Below are positions 11,135 through 20,990 of a stretch of DNA of 64,000 nucleotides, one piece after another; the first letter of the stretch is position 1; every line of letters starts with the position of its first letter. A program made the translations under genes and the position numbers. The stretch spans positions 1 through 64,000 of the forward strand of contig WGOB01000008.1 in assembly GCA_016124255.1 (NCBI GenBank), in the 5' to 3' direction. Under the pieces are notes generated by a model, which ran no database searches, was not told the DNA's origin, and was given only the letters and a program-made list of their open reading frames with translations. This stretch comes from Alphaproteobacteria bacterium. GTDB lineage: Bacteria; Pseudomonadota; Alphaproteobacteria; Caulobacterales; Aquidulcibacteraceae.

Positions 11135-12411
11135 CGCCGTCTTTGATTGCGCTGATCGATCACCGCGCTGACCGGCGCGAGCGCGTAGCCGCGCCCGCCG
11201 ATCGCCCGGGCCCATGTCGCAATCTGCTCCATGGTGACAGGATATGCGAAACCGGCGCCGATCGCAGTCCCGTGCTGAAGCGCCAGCGCCTCAAGATTGA
11301 GCAACTGCTCGTCGATCGCGTCCGCTTCACGGCGGGCGTCGAGAATGCGGTCGGCCGCTGCGAAGGGCAATCCCGCGCGCCCGGCTTCGGAGGAAAGCGC
11401 GCTGCGTTGCCCGATGCCCGACGTAAGCATGACAAGCCCACGCCGCCGCAGCTGTTGCGCCACTGGCGCCGTGGCGCTGGCGGAGGTGGCGAAGCGCGCG
11501 CCTTGATAATTGGTCACGCCGAAATAGCCGGCGGCGCGCGAGAGGAGGTTTTCCAGCCGTTGCGTGTTTTGTTGCGCGCTCAGCGTCGTCGCGAGCGTTT
11601 GCGGCCCGGTATCGTCCGCCTCCGGATCAAACGGCTCCATGGGCAGTTCGAGCATCACCTCGTGCCCGCGCGCCCGGGCGCGATCGATCCAGCTCTGCAG
11701 GTTGCCGGCATAGGGCACGAACGAGAGCGTCACCTCCGGCGGCAGCTCCTCGATGGCCTGGGTCGTGTTGCGTTGATTGAAGCCGAGCCCGCCGACGATG
11801 ATCGCGACCTTCGGTCGGTTGTCGCCGGTGAACGGCCGCGCATAGGCGCGCGCGGCCGTGCGCCCGTCGCGGCCGATGATCGGCAGCGGACCAAGCGGTC
11901 CGCGTTCGGTCAGCCCCGCGATTGGGGCGCGCGGCAGCGGCTGCGCGGACGGCCGCGTCGGCGCGGAATCGACGACCGAGATCCGCAATTGCCCAGGCGG
12001 CGCATCAGCGCTGACGCTGTCTGCGCTCGCGGGTGCATTCGGATGCGCGCTCTCTTCAGCGAAGGCGTCCTGCAAGTCCGGCGGAAGCTCGAACGAATAT
12101 CCATCCTCGGACAGCGCGCCGAACGACACCACCGGCGCAGCCTCCGCGTTGGTCGGCCCGGGCGTCAGCTCGACAATCCGTCGTGGCCCCCCAGCGCCTG
12201 GATCGCCTGTCACGTGCACCGCCAGCGCCGACGCGCCGACGATCAGAGCCACAGCCGCGACCGCGAGCTTCGCGTGCGCAAATCGCGTCGCCATGAATCG
12301 CGACAGCGTTGAGCCCGGCGACGACGTACTGGCGGATTCGGTTGCGGAACGATCTTGCGGCGCTTTCCCTGGCGGCTTGATGCGAATCCGCAGGGACTTC
12401 TTCAACGCCAT
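11131..12411 (-). CDS. divergent polysaccharide deacetylase family protein (YibQ-like)
   Basis: 426 residues. A basic N-terminus is followed by a single membrane segment (around residues 45-68, AKLAVAAVALIVGASALAV), then a long proline/alanine-rich linker and a periplasmic domain of the YibQ/divergent polysaccharide deacetylase type: VAIIVGGLGFNQ, VTLSFVPYAGNLQSWIDRARARGHEVMLELPMEPFD, and TAIGAGFAYPVTMEQIATWA. It lies between ctpA and rppH, as in other alphaproteobacteria where the gene joins envC and ctpA in a cell-wall-related block. Enzymatic activity is not established for the family. Confidence 0.88.
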   Translation of the reverse strand: MALKKSLRIRIKPPGKAPQDRSATESASTSSPGSTLSRFMATRFAHAKLAVAAVALIVGASALAVHVTGDPGAGGPRRIVELTPGPTNAEAAPVVSFGALSEDGYSFELPPDLQDAFAEESAHPNAPASADSVSADAPPGQLRISVVDSAPTRPSAQPLPRAPIAGLTERGPLGPLPIIGRDGRTAARAYARPFTGDNRPKVAIIVGGLGFNQRNTTQAIEELPPEVTLSFVPYAGNLQSWIDRARARGHEVMLELPMEPFDPEADDTGPQTLATTLSAQQNTQRLENLLSRAAGYFGVTNYQGARFATSASATAPVAQQLRRRGLVMLTSGIGQRSALSSEAGRAGLPFAAADRILDARREADAIDEQLLNLEALALQHGTAIGAGFAYPVTMEQIATWARAIGGRGYALAPVSAVIDQRNQRRR

Positions 12412-12543
12412 GCAGCCTCAACGCACGTGTGTCGCGCGATCGATCCGAATCATGACGAGATTCGTGCTCTTCGTCACGGCGCATGGAGCAGCGCCGCGCG
12501 TGCGAAGACAAGCGCGGCGCCGCCTTAGTGGCTTACGAATTCC

Positions 12544-13875
12544 TTAACGCTGCGCGGCGCGTTCGTTGGCCGCCATCTCGCGATTGCGCAGCCGTTCCGC
12601 GACCATGCCTGAGCGCAGCATCTCCATCGCCCGCGACAGCTGGTAGTCCTGGTCTTCCGGCCAGTCTTCCGGCGGCATGTCTTCCGGCATGTGCGGAGCG
12701 CGACGCTGGGCGCCGTCTTCATTGTCGAGCGCGCGCGGCAGGTCCGCCTCGGTGATCCCCAGCCGGGACACGCGCGACTGTTCGATGCGTCGCGCGGACA
12801 CTTCAACGTCAGGCTCGATGCCTGCGCCCTGGATGGAGCGGCCAGCCGGCGTGTAGTACCGCGCCGTCGTCAGCCGCAGCGCGCCGTCGCGCCCTTCGTC
12901 GAGCGGGATGATCGTCTGCACCGAGCCCTTGCCGAAGCTCGTCATGCCGACCACCAGCGCGCGATTGTGATCCTGCAGGGCGCCGGCCACGATTTCGGAC
13001 GCGGAGGCCGAACCGACGTTCACCAGCACCGCCACCTGCACGCCTTCGAGCAGATCGCCGCGGCGCGCATTGTACCGGCGCACCTGCTGGCGATGACGCC
13101 CGCGCGTGGAGACCACCTCGCCGCCGTCGAGGAAGGCGTCGGAGACGTCGATCGCTTGATCGAGCGCGCCGCCCGGATTGTTGCGCAGGTCGAGCACGAC
13201 GCCGCGCAGGCTCGGCGCGCGCCGCACGGTGCGGATCGCGTCAAGCAGCATCGAATTGGTCTGCTGATTGAACTGCGACACGCGGATCACGCCGATGTCG
13301 CCTTCCATCCGCGCCGTCACGGCGCGCACGGTGATCACTTCGCGCGTCAGCGAGACATCGAACGGATCGGCGCCTTCGCGCACCACCGAAACCTTCAGCG
13401 TCGTGCCCGGCGGGCCGCGCATGCGTTCGACCGCGTCGCGAAGGCTGAGCCCGACGATGCTCTCATCGTCGATCGCAACGAGATAGTCGCCGGCCTGGAT
13501 GCCGGCCCGGGCCGCGGGCGTCTCGTCCATCGGCGCCACCACGCGCACGACGCCGTCCTCGGTCGTCACTTCGATGCCGAGCCCGCCATACTCGCCGCGC
13601 ATGGTTGTCTCCATGTCGCGCAGCTCACTCGGGGGCATGTAGGAAGAATGCGGGTCGAGCGATGCGAGCATGCCGTTGATGGCGGCCTCCATCATCTCCT
13701 CGCTGTCCACTTCGGTGACATAATCCGTCTCGACCTTGGCCAGGACGTCCGCGAACAACTCAAGCTGGCGGTACACGTCGCTGCGCGCGCTGCCGCTTGA
13801 TTGGGACGACCACGCCAGCGCGCCGACGCACGCCACCAAGCCCACTGCGGGCGCTGCAATCCAAGCCAGCCGCAT
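12544..13875 (-). CDS. ctpA: C-terminal processing peptidase, S41 family
   Basis: Periplasmic tail-specific serine protease. From the chosen ATG, which has TAGGAG upstream, 443 residues begin with a signal anchor (MRLAWIAAPAVGLVACVGA). ATGs 7 and 16 codons earlier are in frame but have poorer ribosome binding sites. The PDZ domain is around YGGLGIEVTTEDGVVRVVAP to VSVVREG. The catalytic serine is in VNVGSASASEIVAGAL and the lysine in TSFGKGSVQT. The C-terminal tail (HMPEDMPPEDWPEDQDYQ) is acidic and proline-rich. It follows the envC-like gene after about 160 bases. Confidence 0.92.
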   Translation of the reverse strand: MRLAWIAAPAVGLVACVGALAWSSQSSGSARSDVYRQLELFADVLAKVETDYVTEVDSEEMMEAAINGMLASLDPHSSYMPPSELRDMETTMRGEYGGLGIEVTTEDGVVRVVAPMDETPAARAGIQAGDYLVAIDDESIVGLSLRDAVERMRGPPGTTLKVSVVREGADPFDVSLTREVITVRAVTARMEGDIGVIRVSQFNQQTNSMLLDAIRTVRRAPSLRGVVLDLRNNPGGALDQAIDVSDAFLDGGEVVSTRGRHRQQVRRYNARRGDLLEGVQVAVLVNVGSASASEIVAGALQDHNRALVVGMTSFGKGSVQTIIPLDEGRDGALRLTTARYYTPAGRSIQGAGIEPDVEVSARRIEQSRVSRLGITEADLPRALDNEDGAQRRAPHMPEDMPPEDWPEDQDYQLSRAMEMLRSGMVAERLRNREMAANERAAQR

Positions 13876-14037
13876 ACTTCCGCTCCTAACCCGCATCCGT
13901 CCCATACCATGTGGATAGCCCACATGTGTCGTTTCTGTGCCGGGCCGGCGCCCCGGCTGATCGAACCGTCCGACCGTGTCGGCCGATTCTCACGTTAAAG
14001 CCTGCTCATCCTGCGCCGGATCGCTGGATCGGCCCAT

Positions 14038-15165
14038 TCAATTCAACGAAGCGCGCGTCAGCCGCGCGGTGAATTGTCGGGCGGGATCGATCGGCGAGCC
14101 GTTCCGGCGCACCTCCACATACAACTCCGGCGCCGAAGTGTCCGGCATCCGCCCGACGACCTGGCCGGCCTGAACCCGCTCGCCGGTCTGAACGAGTGTC
14201 CGCGCCATGCCCGCGAGCACGATGACGTAACCATTGTCCAGATCGAGGATCAATATCTGTCCGTAGCTTCTGAACAGCCCGGCATAGCTGATCGTCGCAT
14301 TCGCGGGGGCGGTAACCGGTCCGGATTCCACTGTGCGGAGACTGAGGCCTTCCGACGCGTGGCCGGCGCTCGTGCGCTGCCCAAATGAAACCGCCAGCCG
14401 CGCCTCCTGGACAGGTAAGGGCAGCGCGCCCAGCGCCCCCGTCGCCGCCTGGGTCCGTCCGCCGCCGCGCCGGCGCACGGTCTGGGCAAGCTCGCGCAGC
14501 GTCCGCACCTCCGCCGCCAGCCGCCGCGCGCGTCGATCGGCGTCCTGCGCCGCCGCCAGCTGCACGTCGCGCGCTTGTTCCGCCCCGAGGCGAAGCGCGG
14601 CGAGGGCGTCTTCCTCGGCTGCGATGGCCAGGTTGGCTTCGGCGACGGCCGCGGCCGCCCCGTCGAGATGTCCAGCGCGCAAATCCGTTTCCGCAGAAGC
14701 CAGAGATAGGGCGCGAGCCGTCTCCGCGAGCGTCGGCCCCAGCGCCCGCGCCAGCGCCTCGGCCCGGCTGGACTCTCGGCCTCGAGAAAATGGCGACCGG
14801 TTGGCCCGCTCGGCAAAGATCGCAGCGATGACAAGGTCTTCCACCGCTCTCCGGGTCCGCGTCTGGGCGGCCGCAAGGGTCTCCCTGTCGAGGTCGAGCG
14901 CAAGCCGTTGGGCCTTGCCGTCCAGGCTGGCCGCCCGCGCCTGTGCCGCGCGGACGCCCGCGTCGGCGATTTTCTCGTCGAGGGCGGCGAGTTCAGTTTG
15001 CGTGGCCTCGGCGGCGTCGCGGGCTCGGCGGGCCTCCGCGACAGCCTCCGCACGCGCGCGCTCGGCCTGTTGGGCCGTGCGCCGCGTCTGCGCCGATGCC
15101 GGAACCGTGAGCACGGCCGCCGCGCACGCGACGGCCCACCCCACGCGCCAAGCGCGTGATGCCAT
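14038..15165 (-). CDS. EnvC-like murein hydrolase activator with degenerate LytM domain
   Basis: 375 residues: a signal peptide ending near PASA, a long alanine/arginine-rich coiled coil (residues about 30-230), then a LytM/M23-like domain. In active M23 peptidases the metal ligands are histidines (HxxxD and HxH). Here the corresponding places read GHASEGLSLRT, LILDLDNGYVIVLAG and ELYVEVR, with no HxH, so this should be an inactive activator like Escherichia coli EnvC, which switches on amidases at division. It stands between rlmH and ctpA, the usual alphaproteobacterial place of the envC-like gene. Confidence 0.87.
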   Translation of the reverse strand: MASRAWRVGWAVACAAAVLTVPASAQTRRTAQQAERARAEAVAEARRARDAAEATQTELAALDEKIADAGVRAAQARAASLDGKAQRLALDLDRETLAAAQTRTRRAVEDLVIAAIFAERANRSPFSRGRESSRAEALARALGPTLAETARALSLASAETDLRAGHLDGAAAAVAEANLAIAAEEDALAALRLGAEQARDVQLAAAQDADRRARRLAAEVRTLRELAQTVRRRGGGRTQAATGALGALPLPVQEARLAVSFGQRTSAGHASEGLSLRTVESGPVTAPANATISYAGLFRSYGQILILDLDNGYVIVLAGMARTLVQTGERVQAGQVVGRMPDTSAPELYVEVRRNGSPIDPARQFTARLTRASLN

Positions 15166-15290
15166 GACCCAATCTCCCCGGGATCTTCGCCCCGGCGGCC
15201 AGAGCGCGGATGCGCCCTATACTTATGATTTTAGGGCATCTTTATCCGGCCGCCGGATCGTGCAGCGATCCAACTCGGCCGAATGACGCC

Positions 15291-15758
15291 CTAATCTCGA
15301 TGGTAGGGAGAGTGGCCCAAAATCGTGGAAGCCCGGTAAAGCTGCTCCGCCAGCATCGCCCGGACCAGCCGATGCGGCCAGGTCGCCCGCCCGAACGCCA
15401 GCTTCATTTCAGCCTGGTCCATGAGGCCCTGCGCCGCCCCCTCGGCGCCCCCGATCCAGAAGGCGAGGGCCGCGCGGCCCTGGTCGCGCCACCCGGCGAC
15501 CTTGTCCGCCAACGCCCGCGACCCGAGGCTTTCGCCGCGTTCGTCCAGCAGGATGCATACGGCGCCGTCGGGCGTCGCTTTCAGCGTCTCAGCGGCCTCC
15601 CGGCGCATATCGCCGGGCGGCTTGGACTCGATTTCGATCAGTTTGAACGCGAGCCCCAGCTTGCGCCCGAACCCGTTGGCGCGCTCCAGATAATCCCGCG
15701 CCAGCAAAGTTTCCGGGCACTCCCGCAGTCTTCCCGCAGCGACAATGAGGATGTCCAC
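15291..15758 (-). CDS. rlmH: 23S rRNA (pseudouridine1915-N3)-methyltransferase
   Basis: 155 residues, normal for the SPOUT-family enzyme that methylates pseudouridine 1915 in helix 69 of 23S rRNA. The GGAEGAAQG knot loop, AEMKLAFGRATWPHRLVRAMLAEQLYRA and the C-terminal SPYHRD are diagnostic. It lies six bases downstream of rsfS in the same direction, so the two are one operon. Confidence 0.96.
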   Translation of the reverse strand: MDILIVAAGRLRECPETLLARDYLERANGFGRKLGLAFKLIEIESKPPGDMRREAAETLKATPDGAVCILLDERGESLGSRALADKVAGWRDQGRAALAFWIGGAEGAAQGLMDQAEMKLAFGRATWPHRLVRAMLAEQLYRASTILGHSPYHRD

Positions 15759-15764
15759 GCGCCG

Positions 15765-16187
15765 TCAGGCGTGTGCGGCGCGCACGGGCGTCGCCGGAGT
15801 CCAGATGCGCTCGATGTTGTAGAAGCTGCGCACCTCCGGCCGGAAGAGGTGAACGATCACATCCCCCGCATCGACAAGCACCCAGTCCGCGTGCGGCAGG
15901 CCTTCGACCTTCAGATACCCCGCGCCCGCATCTTTCAGCTTCTGCAGCAGGTGATCGGCCAGCGCCGCCACATGACGCTGCGACCGCCCGCTGGCCACGA
16001 TCAGCGTGTCCGCGACGGAGGATTTGCCTTTGATGTCGATCGAGACGATGTCCTCGGCTTTGTCGTCGTCGAGCGCCTTGAGGACGATGTCGGCGGTTTG
16101 GGCGGCCGTAAGCCCTTGGGCCGCTTTCTGACGGACGGCGGCGCGCGCGGCGGCCGCGTCACCCGTCTTGCGCGATCCGCGCTTCAT
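15765..16187 (-). CDS. rsfS: ribosome silencing factor RsfS
   Basis: 140 residues. RsfS binds ribosomal protein uL14 and blocks subunit joining in starvation. The core ADTLIVASGRSQRHVAALADHLLQKLK, VEGLPHADWVLVDAGDVIVHLFRPEVRSFYNIERIW is fully conserved. The N-terminal 30 residues are basic and variable. In many alphaproteobacteria it directly follows nadD; here nadD is about 4 kb away, with three unrelated genes in between. Confidence 0.96.
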   Translation of the reverse strand: MKRGSRKTGDAAAARAAVRQKAAQGLTAAQTADIVLKALDDDKAEDIVSIDIKGKSSVADTLIVASGRSQRHVAALADHLLQKLKDAGAGYLKVEGLPHADWVLVDAGDVIVHLFRPEVRSFYNIERIWTPATPVRAAHA

Positions 16188-16382
16188 TGCTTCAGGCAGG
16201 TCTCGCTCCTCCGTTCAGCCCCGGAAACGGGATTAACATAGCACCGCGGCGTCCCCCGCGCCACCGGTGAGGCCTCCGGTCTGGCAGGCTCGATCCCTGG
16301 ATCGCCTGATCCGGGTGCGGGGTAGGATGCACGCGCCGAGCGTGCCAGAACCCGGGCAGGGAACGTCCAAGGGGTCACAACC

Positions 16383-18215
16383 ATGAAACTCTTGAAACGC
16401 GCCGCGGTTGCGATCGCGGCCATGTGCGTCGCCGCTTGCGCCATGCAGGAAGGCCCTGCCGCGCCGACCGAGCCGGCGCGTGCGGCTGCGACGGCGGAAG
16501 AGGCCGAGGCTTTCGTCGCCGCCGCCGAACAGGAGCTCGCTGCGCTCGGCGAGCAGGAAGCGCACACCGCCTGGGTCTACGAGACCTACATCAATTACGA
16601 CACCGAGTGGCTCGTACAGCGCGTCGCCGCCGCCGGCACCGAAGCGCGCGTACGCTTGGCCGCAGGCGCTGCGCGTTTCCAGGATGTGGAGGTGTCGCCG
16701 GCGCTGCGCCGCAAGCTCGATCTCTTGCGTCTTGCGCTGGTGTTGCCCGCGCCGCAGCGCGACGGCGCCGCCGACGAACTCGCCGCCGTCACCACGCGTC
16801 TCGCCTCCGCGTACTCCACTGGCCGTATCGATTATCAGGGCCGCCAGGTCACGCTCGACGAACTCGAGACTCTGATGGGCACGACGCGCGATCCCGCGCT
16901 CACGGCCGAGATGTGGACCAAGTGGCACGACACCGCCGCCCCGATGGCCGCCGACTATGCTCGCATGGTCGAGATCGCCAACGAGGGCGCGCGCGGCCTC
17001 GGCTACGACAACGTCGCCGACTATTGGCTCTCCAATTATGACATGCCGCCCGACGAGATGGCTCAGGAAGTCGATCGCCTTTGGGGCCAGATGCAGCCCT
17101 TCTACAGCGAGCTGCACTGCTACGTCCGCGCCCGCCTCAACGATCGTTACGGCGACGCCGTGGTCCCCCTTGATGAACCCATCCGCGCCGACCTGCTCGG
17201 CAATATGTGGGCGCAGGAATGGGGCAACATCGACGACATCGCCGGCCTGCCGATGCGCCAGAGCGTCGATCTCACACAGCTCCTGCAGAATGCCGGCTAT
17301 GACGCCCAGCGCATGACCGAAACGGGCGAGCGGTTCTACACCTCGCTCGGCCTGCCTGAATTGCCGGACAGCTTCTGGGAGCGTTCGCAATTCGTGCGCC
17401 CGCGGGATCGCGATGTCGTCTGCCACGCGAGCGCCTGGAACCTCGACTCGCGCGACGACGTGCGCATCAAGATGTGCATCCAGATCGACGCAGATAATTT
17501 CCAGACCATCCATCATGAGCTGGGGCACAATTATTATCAACGCGCCTACAACCAGCAGCCCTTCCTGTTCCAGAACGGCGCCCATGACGGCTTCCACGAA
17601 GCGATCGGCGATTTCATCGCGCTGAACGCTACGCCGGAATATCTCGTGCGGATCGGCCTTCTCCGTCAGAACCAGGCGCCGAGCGCGGACGCGGACAACG
17701 CGCTGCTGATGCGCCAGGCGCTCGACAAGGTGGCGTTTCTTCCGTTCGCCCTCTCTCTGGACCAATGGCGCTGGCAGGTCTTCCGCGGCGACATCGCGCC
17801 GGAGAACTATAACGCCGCTTGGTGGGAGCTCCGTCGCCGCTATCAGGGCATTCGTCCGCCCACGGAGCGTCCTGCGGGCGCCTTCGATCCCGGCGCCAAG
17901 TACCACATTCCCAACAGCGTGCCGTACCTGCGCTACTTTCTTGCGCGTGTGCTGCAGTTCCAGTTCTACGAGGCCGCCTGCCGCCAGGCCGGTTGGGAGG
18001 GGCCCCTGCATCGCTGCACGGTCTATGGAAACACGGAGGTGGGCGCCCGCTTCAACGCCATGATGGAGATGGGCCAGTCCCGCCCCTGGCCCGACGCGCT
18101 GGAAGCCTTCACCGGAACCCGCCAGATGGACGGGTCTTCGATGGTGAACTATTTCCGCCCGCTGATGAGTTGGCTGGAAAACGAGAACCGTGGCCGCCAA
18201 TGCGGCTGGGAGTAG
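16383..18215 (+). CDS. M2 family (ACE-like) peptidyl-dipeptidase, lipoprotein
   Basis: 610 residues. The signal [19 protein letters not shown] ends in a lipobox-like VAAC, so it is probably an outer-membrane or periplasmic lipoprotein. The zinc motif [10 protein letters not shown] (HExxH form), the third ligand region [13 protein letters not shown], and an N-terminal [13 protein letters not shown] match the angiotensin-converting-enzyme family M2, which removes C-terminal dipeptides. AAGGGG precedes the ATG. It is followed by a strong hairpin. Its physiological peptide substrate in bacteria is not known. Confidence 0.93.
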   Translation: MKLLKRAAVAIAAMCVAACAMQEGPAAPTEPARAAATAEEAEAFVAAAEQELAALGEQEAHTAWVYETYINYDTEWLVQRVAAAGTEARVRLAAGAARFQDVEVSPALRRKLDLLRLALVLPAPQRDGAADELAAVTTRLASAYSTGRIDYQGRQVTLDELETLMGTTRDPALTAEMWTKWHDTAAPMAADYARMVEIANEGARGLGYDNVADYWLSNYDMPPDEMAQEVDRLWGQMQPFYSELHCYVRARLNDRYGDAVVPLDEPIRADLLGNMWAQEWGNIDDIAGLPMRQSVDLTQLLQNAGYDAQRMTETGERFYTSLGLPELPDSFWERSQFVRPRDRDVVCHASAWNLDSRDDVRIKMCIQIDADNFQTIHHELGHNYYQRAYNQQPFLFQNGAHDGFHEAIGDFIALNATPEYLVRIGLLRQNQAPSADADNALLMRQALDKVAFLPFALSLDQWRWQVFRGDIAPENYNAAWWELRRRYQGIRPPTERPAGAFDPGAKYHIPNSVPYLRYFLARVLQFQFYEAACRQAGWEGPLHRCTVYGNTEVGARFNAMMEMGQSRPWPDALEAFTGTRQMDGSSMVNYFRPLMSWLENENRGRQCGWE

Positions 18216-18224
18216 ACGGTGATC

Positions 18225-18260
18225 AAGCGGCCGGCCTCGAACGGAGCCGGCCGCTTCTTC
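18225..18260. terminator. hairpin between convergent genes
   Basis: AAGCGGCCGGC and GCCGGCCGCTT form a perfect 11-base-pair stem with a 10-base loop, followed on the plus strand by TTCTTC. It lies between the stops of the M2 peptidase and the MscS channel and could act on both strands. The T-run is imperfect. Confidence 0.7.
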
Positions 18261-19466
18261 TCACGCCGCCGCCTGCGCCGGCCCCGGCGGGGCGTCGGAA
18301 TCCACTTCTGTGATATAGATCGAGCGGCTCGGGAATGCGAACGCCGCGCCTTCGCTCTCCACGATCTGCTTCACCTCGAGCGCGAACGCCTCCTTGATCG
18401 CCAGCCATTCGCCCCACGCGATCGTCTTGGTGAAGCAATAGATCATGATGTCGATCGAGCTGTCCGCGAACTTCTCGACATGCACGAACAGCGACGCCTG
18501 CGGCGGATGCACGAACGCCTCATTGCCTAGAAGATGCTGTTCGATACGGTCCCGGATCCGTTGCAATTGCGCGATCGTTGTCCCGTATTCGAGGCCGATG
18601 GTCCAATAGATGCGCCTTTTGCCCATGCGCGAGAAATTGATCACCGCGTTGTCCGAGAAGCTCGCGTTCGGCACATAGACCGGCCCGTCGTCGAACCGCC
18701 GTACGACGGTGGAGCGGAAATTGATCTCCTCCACCACGCCTTCGACGACTCCCTCCACCTTGATCCAATCGCCTTTGCGGAATCGCCGTTCCATCAGCAC
18801 CGCGATCCCCGCGATCAGGTTCTTGAACAGATCCTGCGCGCCGAGCGCGACGGCGACGCCGAAGATGCCGAGCCCGGCAAGCAGCGGCGCCACCCGCACC
18901 CCCCAGATCTCGAGCACCGCCGCGGCGCCCACGAGCAGGAAGATGATCTGAAGCGATTTCACGATCCAATCGACGGCCGCCGGAAGCAGAATGTCCTTGA
19001 GCGGCTCCAGGATCACACGCAGCGAGCGGGCCACCCGGTGCAGCGCCCAAAACACGGCGACCGCCACCAATGACCGGAGAAGACGATCGGCGATTCCCTG
19101 CGCCGCCTCCGACATCGGCAGCGCCCGGATCGCCAGCGCCAGCCCCACGATGACGAACACGAGCTTGATCGGTTCGGAGAGCGCATCGATCAGCGCGTCG
19201 TCGACGCGCGTGCGCGTGCCTTTCGCCGCTGCCCGCAGCAAACCCAGCACCCACCGTGCGAACAATCCACGCAGAAGCAGCGCGCCGAGCAGAAAGCCCG
19301 ACGCAGTGATCATCGCGCCATAGCTGACGCCGAATACGCCTTGGGTCCAGATCGCGTCGAGATAGAGCAGGCCGTCCTGCAAGGCGGTGTAGAGCGGCGA
19401 CGCCGTCACCGATCCCCAGAGGCGGTTCAGCGTGCCGGCCTGATCAGCGGCCGCAAAATGGATCAT
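18261..19466 (-). CDS. mechanosensitive ion channel, MscS family
   Basis: 401 residues from an ATG with GGGGAG upstream; an ATG five codons earlier has no such site. Several transmembrane helices precede the pore helix region APLLAGLGIFGVAVALGAQDLFKNLIAGIAVLMERRFRKGDWI, which is the MscS signature with its glycine/alanine packing pattern. The beta domain follows (FRSTVVRRFDDGPVYVPNASFSDNAVINFSRM), then the C-terminal alpha/beta domain. It should act as an inner-membrane osmotic release valve. It converges with the M2 peptidase and is divergent from the hotdog-like gene. Confidence 0.92.
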   Translation of the reverse strand: MIHFAAADQAGTLNRLWGSVTASPLYTALQDGLLYLDAIWTQGVFGVSYGAMITASGFLLGALLLRGLFARWVLGLLRAAAKGTRTRVDDALIDALSEPIKLVFVIVGLALAIRALPMSEAAQGIADRLLRSLVAVAVFWALHRVARSLRVILEPLKDILLPAAVDWIVKSLQIIFLLVGAAAVLEIWGVRVAPLLAGLGIFGVAVALGAQDLFKNLIAGIAVLMERRFRKGDWIKVEGVVEGVVEEINFRSTVVRRFDDGPVYVPNASFSDNAVINFSRMGKRRIYWTIGLEYGTTIAQLQRIRDRIEQHLLGNEAFVHPPQASLFVHVEKFADSSIDIMIYCFTKTIAWGEWLAIKEAFALEVKQIVESEGAAFAFPSRSIYITEVDSDAPPGPAQAAA

Positions 19467-19638
19467 GTCGCTCCCCAGCATGAAGGTGAAGGATGGTGGA
19501 ATGCGCCGCAGGCGCGCGCAGCCGCCGGACGGCGCCGCAACGGGTGGTCGCCCATGCGCGCCGAAGGTTCAACCCCGCCGACACGATTTGTCGCGCGCCG
19601 TCGCGCAGCGCACGGATCATGTGCTAGTCCGCACGGCG

Positions 19639-20334
19639 ATGGAAACTCTAGAAATTCCACGGCGCTATTGCGGGCCTCCGGACTCCGCCAATGGCGGCTA
19701 CACCGCAGGTCTCATGGCCGCCGCGATGGGCGCGCCGGGCGCAGTGGAAGTGACGCTGAAGCGCCCCGTGCCGCTCGCGTCGCCGATGACGCTTGAATCG
19801 TCGACCGCCGCGGCGACGCTGGCTTCCGGCGGTGATGTGATCGCGTCAGCGCGCGGCGCCGCTCTCGATCTTGATCCACCGCCTCCGCCGTCGCTCGACG
19901 AATCGCGCGCCGCGGCGTCGCGCGCCGCGCCGACCTTCTTCTCCACCTGTTTTGTCTGTGGCGCAAAGCGCGAACCGCGCGACGGCTTGCGCCTGTTCAC
20001 CGGCCCCACGGCGGACCGCCCCGGCGTCGCAGGCGTGTGGACCCCCGACGACGAGCATGTCGACGAAAGCGGTCGCACGTCGCACGCCTGTGTCTGGGCC
20101 GCGCTCGATTGCCCGGGCTACTTCGCTCTGCGGCGGCCTGACGTCATGGCGCTGCTTGGCCGGATGACGGCCGTGGTGATCGAGGCGCCGGCGCCGGGCG
20201 TCGCCTGCATCGTCGCCGGCTGGCCGATCGCTGCGGAGGGCCGCAAGTTCACCGCCGGCACGGCGGTCTACGCCGCAAATGACGGTCGTGTGCTGGCGAA
20301 AGCCAAGACCGTCTGGATCGCGCTACGCACTTAG
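19639..20334 (+). CDS. probable hotdog-fold thioesterase-like protein
   Basis: 231 residues from METLEIPRRYCGPPDSANGGY. The open frame continues upstream into the channel gene's start region, but that part lacks protein-like character. PPDSANGGYTAGLMA followed by a beta-strand pattern VEVTLKRPVPLASPM is reminiscent of double-hotdog acyl-CoA thioesterase-like proteins. The central FFSTCFVCG with a downstream GLRLFTGP is characteristic of a set of uncharacterised proteins with this fold. No catalytic residue can be assigned. The function is a tentative fold-level call. Confidence 0.6.
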   Translation: METLEIPRRYCGPPDSANGGYTAGLMAAAMGAPGAVEVTLKRPVPLASPMTLESSTAAATLASGGDVIASARGAALDLDPPPPPSLDESRAAASRAAPTFFSTCFVCGAKREPRDGLRLFTGPTADRPGVAGVWTPDDEHVDESGRTSHACVWAALDCPGYFALRRPDVMALLGRMTAVVIEAPAPGVACIVAGWPIAAEGRKFTAGTAVYAANDGRVLAKAKTVWIALRT

Positions 20335-20373
20335 ATGCAGATTCCGCTTAAAGTCTGGAACCTGCGCCCTGAT

Positions 20374-20988
20374 TCAACCTGGCCGCAAAGGCTCGAGCCC
20401 GCGCCGGGTCGCGCGCAGCGCCGTCGATGAATGCGGCGAAAGCGGCGCAGCGATGAAGCACCATGCCGGCGCCGATACGCATGCAAGCAGCGCAGCGTCC
20501 CGCTGCGCCATTCGCGCCGATGCAAATCGCTGGAACGGTTTGCTGATCCGAAGGCCTGCGCGCGCATCCGGCCGTGCGAACAGCGCGATCGGAATCTCCT
20601 CAACGAGCGCCGGCCATGCGCGCCAACGCGCGAACGTATCGAGATTGTCCTCGCCAAGCAGCAGCACGAATCGAACGCCGGGATAGAATGCGTGGAGCGC
20701 ACGCACGGTCTCGATCGTGTAACGCGTCCCAAGCCCCGTTTCTATGCCGCTGACGACGTGGCGGCGCCCGCGTGCGACACGCCGCGCGCTCTCCAATCGT
20801 TGATCCAGCGGCCGCGCCGCGGGCTTCAGCGGATTCTGCGGCGTCGCCACCCACCACACGCGGTCGAGCGCCAACCGCTTCAGCGCTTGTTCCGCGACAT
20901 GCCTGTGTCCGGCATGCGCGGGATCGAAAGTGCCGCCCAGCAATCCGACGCGCATCCCGGGATAGGCGAGGGGCCAGCCGCGCCGCAT
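20374..20988 (-). CDS. nadD: nicotinate-nucleotide adenylyltransferase
   Basis: 204 residues, NAD biosynthesis (nicotinate mononucleotide to deamido-NAD). The nucleotidyltransferase motif is GLLGGTFDPAHAGHRHVAEQAL, then WWVATPQNPLK and FVLLLGEDNL. The C-terminal SPHSSTALRATRRG corresponds to the ISSTxIR motif. The start chosen is two bases after the proA stop; an internal ATG 11 codons later (MRVGLLGG) is also credible. Confidence 0.94.
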   Translation of the reverse strand: MRRGWPLAYPGMRVGLLGGTFDPAHAGHRHVAEQALKRLALDRVWWVATPQNPLKPAARPLDQRLESARRVARGRRHVVSGIETGLGTRYTIETVRALHAFYPGVRFVLLLGEDNLDTFARWRAWPALVEEIPIALFARPDARAGLRISKPFQRFASARMAQRDAALLACVSAPAWCFIAAPLSPHSSTALRATRRGLEPLRPG

Positions 20989-20990
20989 CG

